NCBI GenBank assembly: GCA_902766345.1
Contig: CACXDK010000203.1
Coordinates: 1 to 7,873, forward strand
Origin: an uncultured Spirochaetaceae bacterium
GTDB lineage: Bacteria; Spirochaetota; Spirochaetia; Treponematales; Treponemataceae
DNA length: 7,873 bases
Direction of reading: 5' to 3'
Positions within the stretch are counted from its first letter, which is position 1. Every line of letters starts with the position of its first letter. The translations under genes were made by a program, and so were the position numbers. Below the pieces are notes generated by a model, which searched no databases, was not told the origin of the DNA, and worked only from the letters and a program-made list of their open reading frames with translations. This document shows positions 1 through 5,807 of the stretch, one piece after another.

Positions 1-12
1 GAGGAAAGTCAG

Positions 13-87
13 ATGGCAAATATAAGAGACTCATTTAGTCTTACAGAATGGTTGTGTTTTTTTGTGCCTCGTTTATGGCAGTATTGA
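13..87 (+). CDS. possible 24-codon small ORF of unknown function
   Basis: An ATG lies 7 bases after a GAGGA sequence that begins at the first base of the window, which is good SD spacing. The frame is open to TGA at 85-87 and would give a 24-residue peptide beginning MANIRDSFSL and ending in aromatic residues (PRLWQY). The same frame is open back to base 1, so this could instead be the last codons of a gene cut by the window edge. I recognise no family. The only support is the SD and the open frame, so it may be chance. Confidence 0.18.
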   Translation: MANIRDSFSLTEWLCFFVPRLWQY

Positions 88-160
88 GTTTTGTTCCTGA
101 TTATTACAAAAAAAACATGAAAAAAAAGCTGGACAAAAAGTTATTTTCGTGCTTACACCA

Positions 161-190
161 TTGACCAAGCTAAAATAAATTTGTTATTAT
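161..190 (+). promoter_or_regulatory. candidate sigma-70-type promoter for the rplU operon
   Basis: TTGACC at 161-166 (5 of 6 matches to the -35 consensus) is followed after 18 bases by TATTAT at 185-190 (5 of 6 to the -10 consensus). Transcription would start near 197 and leave a leader of about 68 bases before the rplU ATG. The region is AT-rich, so chance matches are likely. TATGAT at 190-195 is an alternative -10, but it has no well-spaced -35. Confidence 0.42.
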
Positions 191-264
191 ATGATACACT
201 TTATATATTGTTTGTGGTAAACCCGTTACTTACCCCGACAAATACAAATTTCAGAGGTTTTAAG

Positions 265-582
265 ATGTACGCAGTTGTTGAGTATAAAGGCAATCAGTAC
301 AAGGCAGAAAAAGGTGCCGTTCTTCAGGTTAGCAAGATTAATGACGCAAAAGAAGGCGACACAGTTACAATCGATACAGTTCTTCTTGTAAGCGACGGTG
401 ACAAGGTTTCTGTTGGTACTCCTTATGTAAAGGGTGCTAAGGTTACTGTAAAAGTTGGTGATACATTCAAGGATAAGAAGGTTCTTGTTTTCAAGTATAA
501 GTCAAAGAAAGATTATCATCGTCTTATCGGTCACCGTGAACAGTATACACACGTTACTGTAGAGGATGTCGTATTGGCATAA
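265..582 (+). CDS. rplU: 50S ribosomal protein L21
   Basis: This is L21 of the large ribosomal subunit, which binds 23S rRNA. The product has 105 residues, normal for the family. It begins MYAVVEYKGNQYKAEKG, the usual L21 N-terminus, and carries the family signature near the C-terminus: FKYKSKKDYHRLIGHREQYT, about residues 76-95. I chose the ATG at 265 because AGAGG (253-257) lies 7 bases upstream and the protein then begins exactly like other L21 proteins. A longer in-frame reading from a TTG at 181 would add a hydrophobic extension foreign to the family. It is the first gene of rplU-prp-rpmA, an arrangement common in bacteria that have Prp. Its stop codon overlaps the hairpin that covers the prp SD. 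Confidence 0.97.
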   Translation: MYAVVEYKGNQYKAEKGAVLQVSKINDAKEGDTVTIDTVLLVSDGDKVSVGTPYVKGAKVTVKVGDTFKDKKVLVFKYKSKKDYHRLIGHREQYTHVTVEDVVLA

Positions 583-597
583 ACTCTGACAGAGTTT
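581..597 (+). promoter_or_regulatory. hairpin covering the prp Shine-Dalgarno
   Basis: AAACTCT (581-587) and AGAGTTT (591-597) form a perfect 7-base inverted repeat around the 3-base loop GAC. The 3' arm contains AGAG (591-594), the only SD-like sequence correctly placed for prp (7 bases before the ATG at 602). The 5' arm begins inside the rplU TAA (580-582), so a ribosome finishing rplU would open it. The pairing is seen directly. A role in translational coupling is inferred. Only a short T run follows, so it is a poor terminator. Confidence 0.5.
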
Positions 598-601
598 TGT
601 G

Positions 602-937
602 ATGACTGAGATTGTATTGGTCTGTAGCAAAGACGGCTGCTTTAGGGCATGTACTGCCAAAGGTCACGCTGGATTTGCTGCCAAAGGAAAAGACATTGTG
701 TGTGCGTCAGAAACTACCATTTTACGCACTGCACTCGATGTTCTTGAAAAGACTGATACTCTCACGGTAAAAGCTGAGGCTCCTTCCCGTGGACAGCTCG
801 CATTCATGGTGGAAGAGGGTGAACCCTTAAACAGGGATCGGCTTATATGTGTTGCGGATTTTATACGATGCGGTGTAAAAGCCCTGTCTGATGAATATCC
901 TGACAACATTAGCATGCGGGAAATTATAGAAGAATAA
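602..937 (+). CDS. prp: ribosomal-processing cysteine protease Prp (YsxB/DUF464 family)
   Basis: In Firmicutes, Prp cleaves a short N-terminal extension from ribosomal protein L27. The product has 111 residues, normal for the family. The signature [16 protein letters not shown] is present. Counting from the ATG at 602, the histidine is residue 22 and the cysteine residue 34, which are the numbers of the catalytic pair in the Staphylococcus aureus enzyme. This supports the ATG at 602 over the GTG directly before it at 599. The gene lies between rplU and rpmA, its usual place. The odd point is that the L27 encoded 31 bases downstream has no extension to cleave, so the substrate here is unclear. 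The active-site residues give no sign of decay. Confidence 0.92.
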   Translation: MTEIVLVCSKDGCFRACTAKGHAGFAAKGKDIVCASETTILRTALDVLEKTDTLTVKAEAPSRGQLAFMVEEGEPLNRDRLICVADFIRCGVKALSDEYPDNISMREIIEE

Positions 938-968
938 GAAACCGATTTTATATTGGTGGAGGAATACT

Positions 969-1235
969 ATGGGACGAACTAAAGGCGGTAGCGGCGCAAA
1001 AAACGGTCGTGATTCAAACCCTAAGCACTTGGGCGTTAAAGTATACAGTGGTGAAACAGTAACAGCAGGTTCAATTCTTGTAAGACAGAGAGGAACTCGC
1101 ATTCATCCGGGCAGCAATGTAAAAAGAGCTGGCGATGACAGCCTTTTTGCTACAGTAGACGGAAAAGTTGTTTACGGTGAGCGCAAGGATCGTAAGATTG
1201 TTTCTGTAGAACCAGTTGCAGAAGCAGCTAACTAA
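969..1235 (+). CDS. rpmA: 50S ribosomal protein L27
   Basis: L27 belongs to the large subunit, and its N-terminal tail reaches the peptidyl transferase centre. The product has 88 residues and begins [20 protein letters not shown], matching the L27 signature (GGS-x-NGRDS-x3-LGVK). A strong SD, GGAGG (958-962), lies 6 bases before the ATG at 969. The protein starts directly at the mature-type tail, as in E. coli L27, and lacks the Firmicutes-type leader ending in FFA before the SKKG-like mature start. The upstream frame is open only back to 930, has no ATG or GTG and encodes no such motif. It is the last gene of rplU-prp-rpmA, followed by a terminator. Confidence 0.97.
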   Translation: MGRTKGGSGAKNGRDSNPKHLGVKVYSGETVTAGSILVRQRGTRIHPGSNVKRAGDDSLFATVDGKVVYGERKDRKIVSVEPVAEAAN

Positions 1236-1253
1236 ACTGATACTGTTGTGTAG

Positions 1254-1288
1254 AAGCCCAGTCTGAGTGTTTCAGGCTGGGCTTTTTT
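1254..1288 (+). terminator. intrinsic terminator after rpmA
   Basis: Arms 1254-1266 and 1272-1284 form a 13-pair stem with one G-T pair and the loop GTGTT. The lower half is the GC-rich AGCCCAG/CTGGGCT. A run of six T (1283-1288) begins at the stem base. This is a strong Rho-independent terminator. It ends only 37 bases before the obgE start codon. Confidence 0.92.
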
Positions 1289-1297
1289 GTTACGGAA

Positions 1298-1311
1298 TAG
1301 GGATTTCCCTA
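1298..1311 (+). promoter_or_regulatory. dyad TAGGGA-TT-TCCCTA between terminator and obgE
   Basis: Six-base arms TAGGGA (1298-1303) and TCCCTA (1306-1311) flank a central TT. In RNA this could fold as a 5-pair stem with an ATTT loop. It ends on the first base of AAGG (1311-1314), the only SD-like sequence before obgE. The symmetry is seen directly. It could be a protein-binding site, a small RNA hairpin near the ribosome site, or chance. Confidence 0.3.
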
Positions 1312-1325
1312 AGGTACGGTGTTCT

Positions 1326-2462
1326 ATGATTCAATTTGCTGATGAAGCAGTAATAAAGGTAATCTCGGGAAAAGGTGGAAACGGTTGTGTTTCGTTCCGC
1401 CGCGAAAAGTACATTCCAAATGGCGGTCCTAACGGTGGTGACGGCGGACGTGGCGGAGACGTAATTTTCTGTGTAAAGCGTAATCTTCGTACTCTTGCAC
1501 ATTTGCGTTTTCATCCGATATTCAAGGCTCGTAACGGCGGCGACGGCATGAGCTGGAACAAGTTTGGTAAAGACGGTGAGGATGTTGTAATTCCAGTACC
1601 GCCTGGAACAATCATCCGCGATAACGAAACTAACGAAATAATTCATGACTTTAAGGATGAAGACGAAGATTTGCAGTTTGTCCTTCTGCATGGCGGAAAA
1701 GGCGGATGGGGAAATGTTCACTTTAAGTCAAGTACAAATCAGGCTCCACGTTATGCTCATGCAGGAAAGCCAGGTGAAGAAAAAGATTTGAAGGTGGAAC
1801 TGTCTATAATGGCAGATATTGGTCTGGTTGGTTTTCCTAATGCAGGAAAATCAAGTCTGCTGGACTTTTTTACCAATGCACGTCCAAAAATTGCACCATA
1901 TCCTTTTACAACAAAAGTTCCTAATCTTGGGGTTCTTCATGTTGATGAAAATAATGACATTATAATTGCGGACATCCCTGGAATTATAGAAGGTGCTTCC
2001 GAAGGTGCGGGGCTTGGCATTCGTTTCTTGAAGCATGTTTCACGTACAGCAGGCCTTTTGTTCATGATTGACTGTAGTGATGAAAAGTGCCTTGAATCTT
2101 ATGATTTGTTGCTGAAGGAGCTTGCTTCTTATGGTAATGGTCTTATGGAAAAGCCAAGAATCGTATTGTGCAATAAGATTGATATTGAAGGTGCTGAAGA
2201 AAAAGCACTGGAAATAAAGGCAAAGATTTCTGAGTCGGATTCCTCTGCTGTAGTCATTCCAGTTTCTGTAATGGCACGCACGAATATGGATAGTGTACGC
2301 CGTGCAATTATAGAACTTGTTGAAAAGATGGAAAGAACCCATGCACCTGGACGAAATCATGCAGGTTCAAAGAATATGGCGGATGCTAACGAAAAGAGCG
2401 ATTTTCTTTCAAGCCGTTCTGTTGATGACAGCATGGAAGAACAGTTTCCTGGTTCTGAGTAA
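1326..2462 (+). CDS. obgE: Obg-family GTPase (ribosome assembly)
   Basis: Obg GTPases act in late 50S assembly and in stress and growth control. The product has 378 residues. The glycine-rich Obg fold covers about residues 1-160 (FADEAVIKV, GKGGNG, PNGGPNGGDGGRGGD). The G domain follows: P-loop GFPNAGKSS (169-177), switch-I PYPFTT (191-196), G3 DIPG (216-219), G4 NKID (283-286) and a G5-like SVMA (314-317). I see no OCT domain. The last roughly 40 residues are a polar, low-complexity tail. The ATG at 1326 gives the family-typical start MIQFADEA. The upstream TTG at 1287 would add 13 unrelated residues. AAGG at 1311-1314 is an SD with a long 11-base spacing. The gene sits just after the rpmA terminator and 2 bases before nadD. 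Confidence 0.95.
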   Translation: MIQFADEAVIKVISGKGGNGCVSFRREKYIPNGGPNGGDGGRGGDVIFCVKRNLRTLAHLRFHPIFKARNGGDGMSWNKFGKDGEDVVIPVPPGTIIRDNETNEIIHDFKDEDEDLQFVLLHGGKGGWGNVHFKSSTNQAPRYAHAGKPGEEKDLKVELSIMADIGLVGFPNAGKSSLLDFFTNARPKIAPYPFTTKVPNLGVLHVDENNDIIIADIPGIIEGASEGAGLGIRFLKHVSRTAGLLFMIDCSDEKCLESYDLLLKELASYGNGLMEKPRIVLCNKIDIEGAEEKALEIKAKISESDSSAVVIPVSVMARTNMDSVRRAIIELVEKMERTHAPGRNHAGSKNMADANEKSDFLSSRSVDDSMEEQFPGSE

Positions 2463-2464
2463 GT

Positions 2465-3124
2465 ATGAAAATTGCAGTATTGGGCGGAAGTTTTAATCCT
2501 ATTCATATAGGGCATTTGGCTCTGGCGGATGAGGTGTGTACTACGCTTGGTTATGATAAAGTACTGTTTATTCCTACGTACAATCCTCCTCACAAAGAAA
2601 TGAATGCTGCTCTGCCTGCTTCTGAGCGACTTGAACTTGTAAGGCAGGCTTGCAGTACGGATTCAAGATTTTGTGCAGAAGCCTGTGAAATTGAGCGCTC
2701 TGGAGTGTCTTATACTTATGATACTATCTGCTATCTTGAAGAGCGGTATGGAAAAGAGCTTGAAGGTCCAATAGGGCTTATTATGGGCGATGATTTACTG
2801 CCTGGTTTTCACTTGTGGTATAAGGCTTCGGAGCTTGCTCGAAAATGCACTTTAATTCTTGCCCGACGTGAAGTTAAGGCGGAAGATAAAAATCATGCGA
2901 ATGTTCATTCTGGGGAATATGCAAAGGTGTCTCACGGAGAGCAGGCTTTTGATATTGCCTCGGAACCGCTTTTTAAGGATGCTGTGCGTCTGGATAATGC
3001 TGTGCTTCCAATAAGCTCTACGGATATCCGCACACGCATTGCTGACGGCAGAAGTTTTAAGTATCTTGTGCCAACTGCTGTTTTTAATTATATTAAAGAT
3101 GGTTCTTTATATGGATATAAATAG
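2465..3124 (+). CDS. nadD: nicotinate-nucleotide adenylyltransferase
   Basis: NadD joins nicotinate mononucleotide and ATP to form deamido-NAD in cytoplasmic NAD synthesis. The product has 219 residues, typical of the family. The nucleotidyltransferase motif GGSFNPIHIGH is at residues 7-17, and the second signature ISSTDIR at 183-189. GDD (108-110) and a following tryptophan lie in the substrate-binding region, as in other NadD proteins. The ATG is 2 bases after the obgE stop and lacks a clear SD, so translation probably depends on ribosomes finishing obgE. The end overlaps yqeK by 14 bases. The nadD-yqeK pair, with rsfS nearby, is a widespread arrangement. Confidence 0.94.
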   Translation: MKIAVLGGSFNPIHIGHLALADEVCTTLGYDKVLFIPTYNPPHKEMNAALPASERLELVRQACSTDSRFCAEACEIERSGVSYTYDTICYLEERYGKELEGPIGLIMGDDLLPGFHLWYKASELARKCTLILARREVKAEDKNHANVHSGEYAKVSHGEQAFDIASEPLFKDAVRLDNAVLPISSTDIRTRIADGRSFKYLVPTAVFNYIKDGSLYGYK

Positions 3125-3704
3125 CTCTGAATTGGTTGAAAAAATCCGTGAGTATGCTATGTCGGCAGAGAAGAAAACTCGGTTTGAGCATAGTGTGCGT
3201 GTGGCACAGACCGCAGAATATATGTGCGGAATTTATGGTGTTGATAAGGTAAAGGGATATGTTGCAGGTCTTGCTCATGATATATGCAAGGATTTGCCTG
3301 ATGAGGAACAGCTTTCCCTTGCTGAAAAAGACGGACTGCCAATTTCTGATGCCGAAAGGAAATTTCCTTCGCTTTTACATGGAAGGGCTGCGGCTGTAAA
3401 ACTGAGAAATGACTTTGGTGTTACTGATGCCGAAGTTTTGGAAGCCGTTGCAAGACATACGCTTGGGGGCTGTAATTTAAGTTCTCTTTCAAAGATTGTG
3501 TATGCTGCTGATAAAATAGAGCCTGGTCGGCCTCAATCAACGGAATCATACAGGCAAAAGCTTTTTAGTATGAGCCTTAATGAGATGACGCTTGCCGTGC
3601 TTGAAGAAAATATTGAATATCTGCTTTCTAAAGGAAAGAATCCAGCTCCAGAAAGTTATGCTTTTAAGAAAAGTCTTTCTGGATCTTATGCAGGAGAGGA
3701 CTGA
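3111..3704 (+). CDS. yqeK: HD-domain hydrolase YqeK (probable Ap4A hydrolase)
   Basis: YqeK proteins are HD-superfamily metal-dependent hydrolases. The Bacillus homologue has been reported to split diadenosine tetraphosphate (Ap4A) symmetrically to ADP. The product has 197 residues. Metal-ligand motifs are visible: H27 in RFEHSVRVA, the HD pair H56-D57 in AHDICKD, H90 in LHGRAAA, H116 in ARHTLGG and D134 in YAADKIEPGR. I chose the ATG at 3111, inside the end of nadD. An ATG at 3099 in the same frame would add four residues. AAAGATGG just upstream is only a weak SD, in keeping with coupling to nadD. The TGA overlaps the next gene's ATG by one base (3704). Confidence 0.9.
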   Translation: MDINSSELVEKIREYAMSAEKKTRFEHSVRVAQTAEYMCGIYGVDKVKGYVAGLAHDICKDLPDEEQLSLAEKDGLPISDAERKFPSLLHGRAAAVKLRNDFGVTDAEVLEAVARHTLGGCNLSSLSKIVYAADKIEPGRPQSTESYRQKLFSMSLNEMTLAVLEENIEYLLSKGKNPAPESYAFKKSLSGSYAGED

Positions 3705-4918
3705 TGGCTTTATCAAAGGAATTAAAAGGTTTTATTTTTATTGTTGCCATTATATTTATTTTTTCTGTTATGATATTTATGCTTTATAACAGCCTGAAAG
3801 GAGATCCTGTTGCTGATAATCTTAAAAGTGATCAAACTGTTAAGGTTCTGTTTGTAATTTGCGATGAAAATGCCAATGCTCTTGCTACAGAGGTTTTTAT
3901 ATGCTATCCGAAAACAAGAAGGGCTATGGTTTTTGATGTAACTGGCAATACTGGAGCTATTTATAAGAGCCTTGGGCGTACAGATAGAATTGATGCCATT
4001 TACAAAGAAAAAAAAATTGAAGTGTATAGGTCTGAAATTGAGAACTTTCTTGATTTGAGCATACCGTTTACAATAGAAATTACGTTGGATGATTTTGGTC
4101 TTTTGACGGATTTGATGGATGGACTTGATGTGTTTGTTCCAACTCCTGTTGATATTGTTTCCAAAGAGGGTGTGCGTTGGCTTTTGCCGAGTGGAGCAAT
4201 ATCGCTTGATGGCGATAAGATTAAGACTTTCATCAATTATATTCTGCCGGAAGAAACTGACGATGATCAGGAAAGCCGACGAAGGTCTGCATTTATTTCA
4301 TTTTTGACGGCATTCAGTGCAAACCGCGAAGTTTTTCTTACTAAGAAAAACTTTCCGATTTTCAGTTCAAAGATGAAAGCCAACATAGAGGAAGAGGATT
4401 TTTATAATCTGTTAAGGATTATTTCTGATATTCAGACGGATACCATTGCAATTCAGACGGTTGTTGGAAGTCCCCGTGTTGTAGACGGCAAAAATCTGCT
4501 GTTTCCGTACATGGATGGACAGCTGATGAAAGATATTGTAAAACAGCGTGTACGTATGCTTGTAAGTGACAGTTCTGGAGAAAGCCGCCCTTACAATATT
4601 GAGATTTTGAATGGAACTCTAAAGCAGGGACTTGCTCAGCGTGCGTCTACTTCTTTGAATGGAGCGGGCTACAAGGTTGTTAAGGTTGGAAATGCTGACC
4701 GTTCTGATTATGAGCATACGGTTATAATAAATCATATTGGTAACGAGGAAGTTGCAGCTTCATTGGGTGAGTTTATTACGTGCTATAATATAATAAACGA
4801 AGAAATTGTTACTAACGATGAAGATGTTTCTGATGTAGACTTTTCAATCATTTTGGGCAAGGACTGGGATGGACGGTATGTCCGTGGTGGTTTTGGCAAA
4901 GACGATTTTGGAAAATAA
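3704..4918 (+). CDS. membrane-anchored LCP (LytR-CpsA-Psr) family protein with LytR_C domain, divergent
   Basis: The product has 404 residues. A short cytoplasmic start is followed by one hydrophobic segment (about 9-28) that should anchor it with the rest outside the inner membrane. Residues about 47-215 resemble a divergent LCP domain (the DRIDAIY region at 95-100 and LTDLMDGLDVFVP at 134-146). Residues about 297-392 match a LytR_C domain (YNIEILNGT start). Classical LCP enzymes transfer glycopolymers to peptidoglycan using conserved arginines. Here the usual S-x-PRD motif is replaced by FDVTGNTG (77-84), and the YAR-x-R motif by YILPEETDD (179-187), so enzyme activity is doubtful. AGGAG at 3692-3696 lies 7 bases before the ATG. 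Its position between yqeK and rsfS matches LytR-type genes in other bacteria. Confidence 0.78.
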   Translation: MALSKELKGFIFIVAIIFIFSVMIFMLYNSLKGDPVADNLKSDQTVKVLFVICDENANALATEVFICYPKTRRAMVFDVTGNTGAIYKSLGRTDRIDAIYKEKKIEVYRSEIENFLDLSIPFTIEITLDDFGLLTDLMDGLDVFVPTPVDIVSKEGVRWLLPSGAISLDGDKIKTFINYILPEETDDDQESRRRSAFISFLTAFSANREVFLTKKNFPIFSSKMKANIEEEDFYNLLRIISDIQTDTIAIQTVVGSPRVVDGKNLLFPYMDGQLMKDIVKQRVRMLVSDSSGESRPYNIEILNGTLKQGLAQRASTSLNGAGYKVVKVGNADRSDYEHTVIINHIGNEEVAASLGEFITCYNIINEEIVTNDEDVSDVDFSIILGKDWDGRYVRGGFGKDDFGK

Positions 4919-4945
4919 TATTTATAGGGAATACGAGGATATAGT

Positions 4946-5293
4946 ATGGAAAAGACAGACGAGACAAAAGCTTTGGAAATTGCACAGCTCATGGAAGATT
5001 TTAAAGGACAGGATGTAGTTGTTCTTGATGTTTCTGGGCTTAACAGCTGGACTGATTATTTTGTTATTGTTACAGTAACTAGTGGTGCTCACTGGCAGGG
5101 ATTGTATAAGCAGGTTAAGGATTACATTGCAGAAAATGACATGCAGGTTCATGTTACTGCAAATAAAGGTCCTCAGGGGGATGACTGGAACTTGATTGAT
5201 TTGGGAACTGTTGTTGTTCACCTGATGTCTAAGGATGCACGCGATTTTTATGAACTTGAGAAATTGTGGCATGCTGCTAAGAAGTTAAAGTAA
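4946..5293 (+). CDS. rsfS: ribosomal silencing factor RsfS
   Basis: RsfS (Iojap/DUF143 family) binds L14 on the large subunit and blocks joining of the two subunits, lowering translation under starvation. The product has 115 residues, normal for the family. Visible signatures are VVVLDVSGLNSWTDYFVIVT (24-43), SGAHWQGLYKQV and the C-terminal DWNLIDLGTVVVHL (80-93) with DFYELEKLW. The common GDVVVH appears here as GTVVVH. GAGG (4935-4938) lies 7 bases before the ATG. It is the last gene of the obgE-nadD-yqeK-LCP run, 27 bases after the LCP gene, and converges on the acidic minus-strand gene through a shared terminator. Confidence 0.95.
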   Translation: MEKTDETKALEIAQLMEDFKGQDVVVLDVSGLNSWTDYFVIVTVTSGAHWQGLYKQVKDYIAENDMQVHVTANKGPQGDDWNLIDLGTVVVHLMSKDARDFYELEKLWHAAKKLK

Positions 5294-5314
5294 TAGCTGG
5301 TAATGGTTTAAAAT

Positions 5315-5362
5315 AAAAAAGGTTTCCGAGTTGAAGTTGTTCTTCTTCGGAAACCTTTTTTT
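5315..5362. terminator. bidirectional intrinsic terminator between rsfS and the acidic-protein gene
   Basis: GGTTTCCGA (5321-5329) pairs with TCGGAAACC (5347-5355). The six A before it (5315-5320) pair with the T run after it. A small inner GAAG/CTTC stem (5333-5336, 5342-5345) is possible within the loop. The T run (5356-5362) serves rsfS on the + strand, and the A run reads as TTTTTT for the minus-strand gene ending at 5385. This suits two converging genes. Confidence 0.88.
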
Positions 5363-5384
5363 GTTTTATAGATTTATTGTAGAA

Positions 5385-5696
5385 TTAGAAAAGATTATCG
5401 TCCATGTCTGCAGGATCGCTGTCTTCTTCGATTTCTTCGTCATCATTATAGAAGTCGTCATCGAAACCGCGGCGACGGTTGTCATATCCGTCTTCTGCTT
5501 CCTGATCATCGAAAGGTTCGTCGTAGTCGTCTACGTCGTCCTCATCAAGACTGTCATCGAACTCATCGTCATAATAGTCACGTTCTTCATCGTCTTCGAA
5601 ATCATCATCAAAATCATCGAAGTCATCGTCTTGATAGTCTTCATCGTATGAAAAACCAGAAGCTTCCGCAAAGTCCAGATAATCATCATCGAGCAT
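5385..5696 (-). CDS. highly acidic protein of unknown function (Asp/Glu/aromatic-rich)
   Basis: I do not recognise a family. The product has 103 residues, of which I count 41 Asp and 14 Glu, with about 18 Phe/Tyr spaced among acidic runs (DDDF, DDF, DDDF), 4 Arg and no Lys. Net charge is near -51. No signal peptide or membrane segment is visible. It is probably cytoplasmic and disordered or a charge mimic, which is inference. It looks like a true gene: the ATG (5696-5694) follows a minus-strand AGGGGA SD (5710-5705) at about 8 bases, a promoter lies at 5788-5760, and a shared terminator lies past its stop. It is the only minus-strand gene here. Possible roles include a nucleic-acid mimic, a chaperone-like partner of basic ribosomal proteins, or a metal-binding protein. 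Nothing in the sequence decides between them. Confidence 0.75.
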   Translation of the reverse strand: MLDDDYLDFAEASGFSYDEDYQDDDFDDFDDDFEDDEERDYYDDEFDDSLDEDDVDDYDEPFDDQEAEDGYDNRRRGFDDDFYNDDEEIEEDSDPADMDDNLF

Positions 5697-5714
5697 GATA
5701 GTATTCCCCTTTAT

Positions 5715-5738
5715 ATGCTGATCTAAATGCTGATTTAA
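5715..5738. repeat. 12-base perfectly adjacent tandem repeat in the acidic-gene leader
   Basis: ATGCTGATCTAA (5715-5726) is followed directly by ATGCTGATTTAA (5727-5738), differing at one base. On the acidic gene's RNA this gives two copies of ATCAGCAT in the 5' leader, just upstream of its SD (5710-5705). It lies downstream of the predicted start of transcription (about 5753), so it would be transcribed. Function unknown. Confidence 0.6.
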
Positions 5739-5759
5739 CTCCTATACCGTCCATCTAAG

Positions 5760-5788
5760 ACTGTAGAATAGGATAAATCTTTTGTCAA
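5760..5788 (-). promoter_or_regulatory. promoter for the acidic-protein gene
   Basis: On the minus strand, a perfect TTGACA (5788-5783) is followed after exactly 17 bases by TACAGT (5765-5760), a 4 of 6 match to the -10 consensus. Transcription would start near 5753 and give a leader of about 57 bases containing the tandem repeat. Confidence 0.6.
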
Positions 5789-5807
5789 GTTGAAAATCAT
5801 AATTCTG

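Noticed and set aside
27..63. Hairpin AGACT/AGTCT followed by a T run as a terminator of an upstream gene
   Set aside because: The stem has five AT-rich pairs and the T run (57-63) begins 15 bases after it, so it does not fit an intrinsic terminator.
216..234. Small inverted repeat GGTAA/TTACC (also GTAA/TTAC) in the rplU leader as a ribosomal-protein autoregulatory element
   Set aside because: The stem is only 4-5 pairs with little GC, and I see no match to a known leader motif.
181..264. Longer rplU start at a TTG giving a hydrophobic N-terminal extension
   Set aside because: The extension does not belong to L21, has no SD, and would begin within the predicted -10 region. The ATG at 265 has an SD and the family start.
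930..968. An in-frame upstream extension of rpmA that could supply a Prp-cleavable leader
   Set aside because: The frame is open only from 930, has no ATG or GTG and encodes no FFA-like motif, while a strong GGAGG is correctly placed for the ATG at 969.
5331..5651. A 106-codon hydrophobic ORF on the + strand, rich in Ile, Val and Phe, resembling a membrane protein
   Set aside because: It is the complement of the Asp/Glu codon runs of the acidic minus-strand gene (GAT, GAC and GAA read as ATC, GTC and TTC). It starts inside the terminator hairpin and lacks an SD. The minus-strand reading has a promoter and SD.
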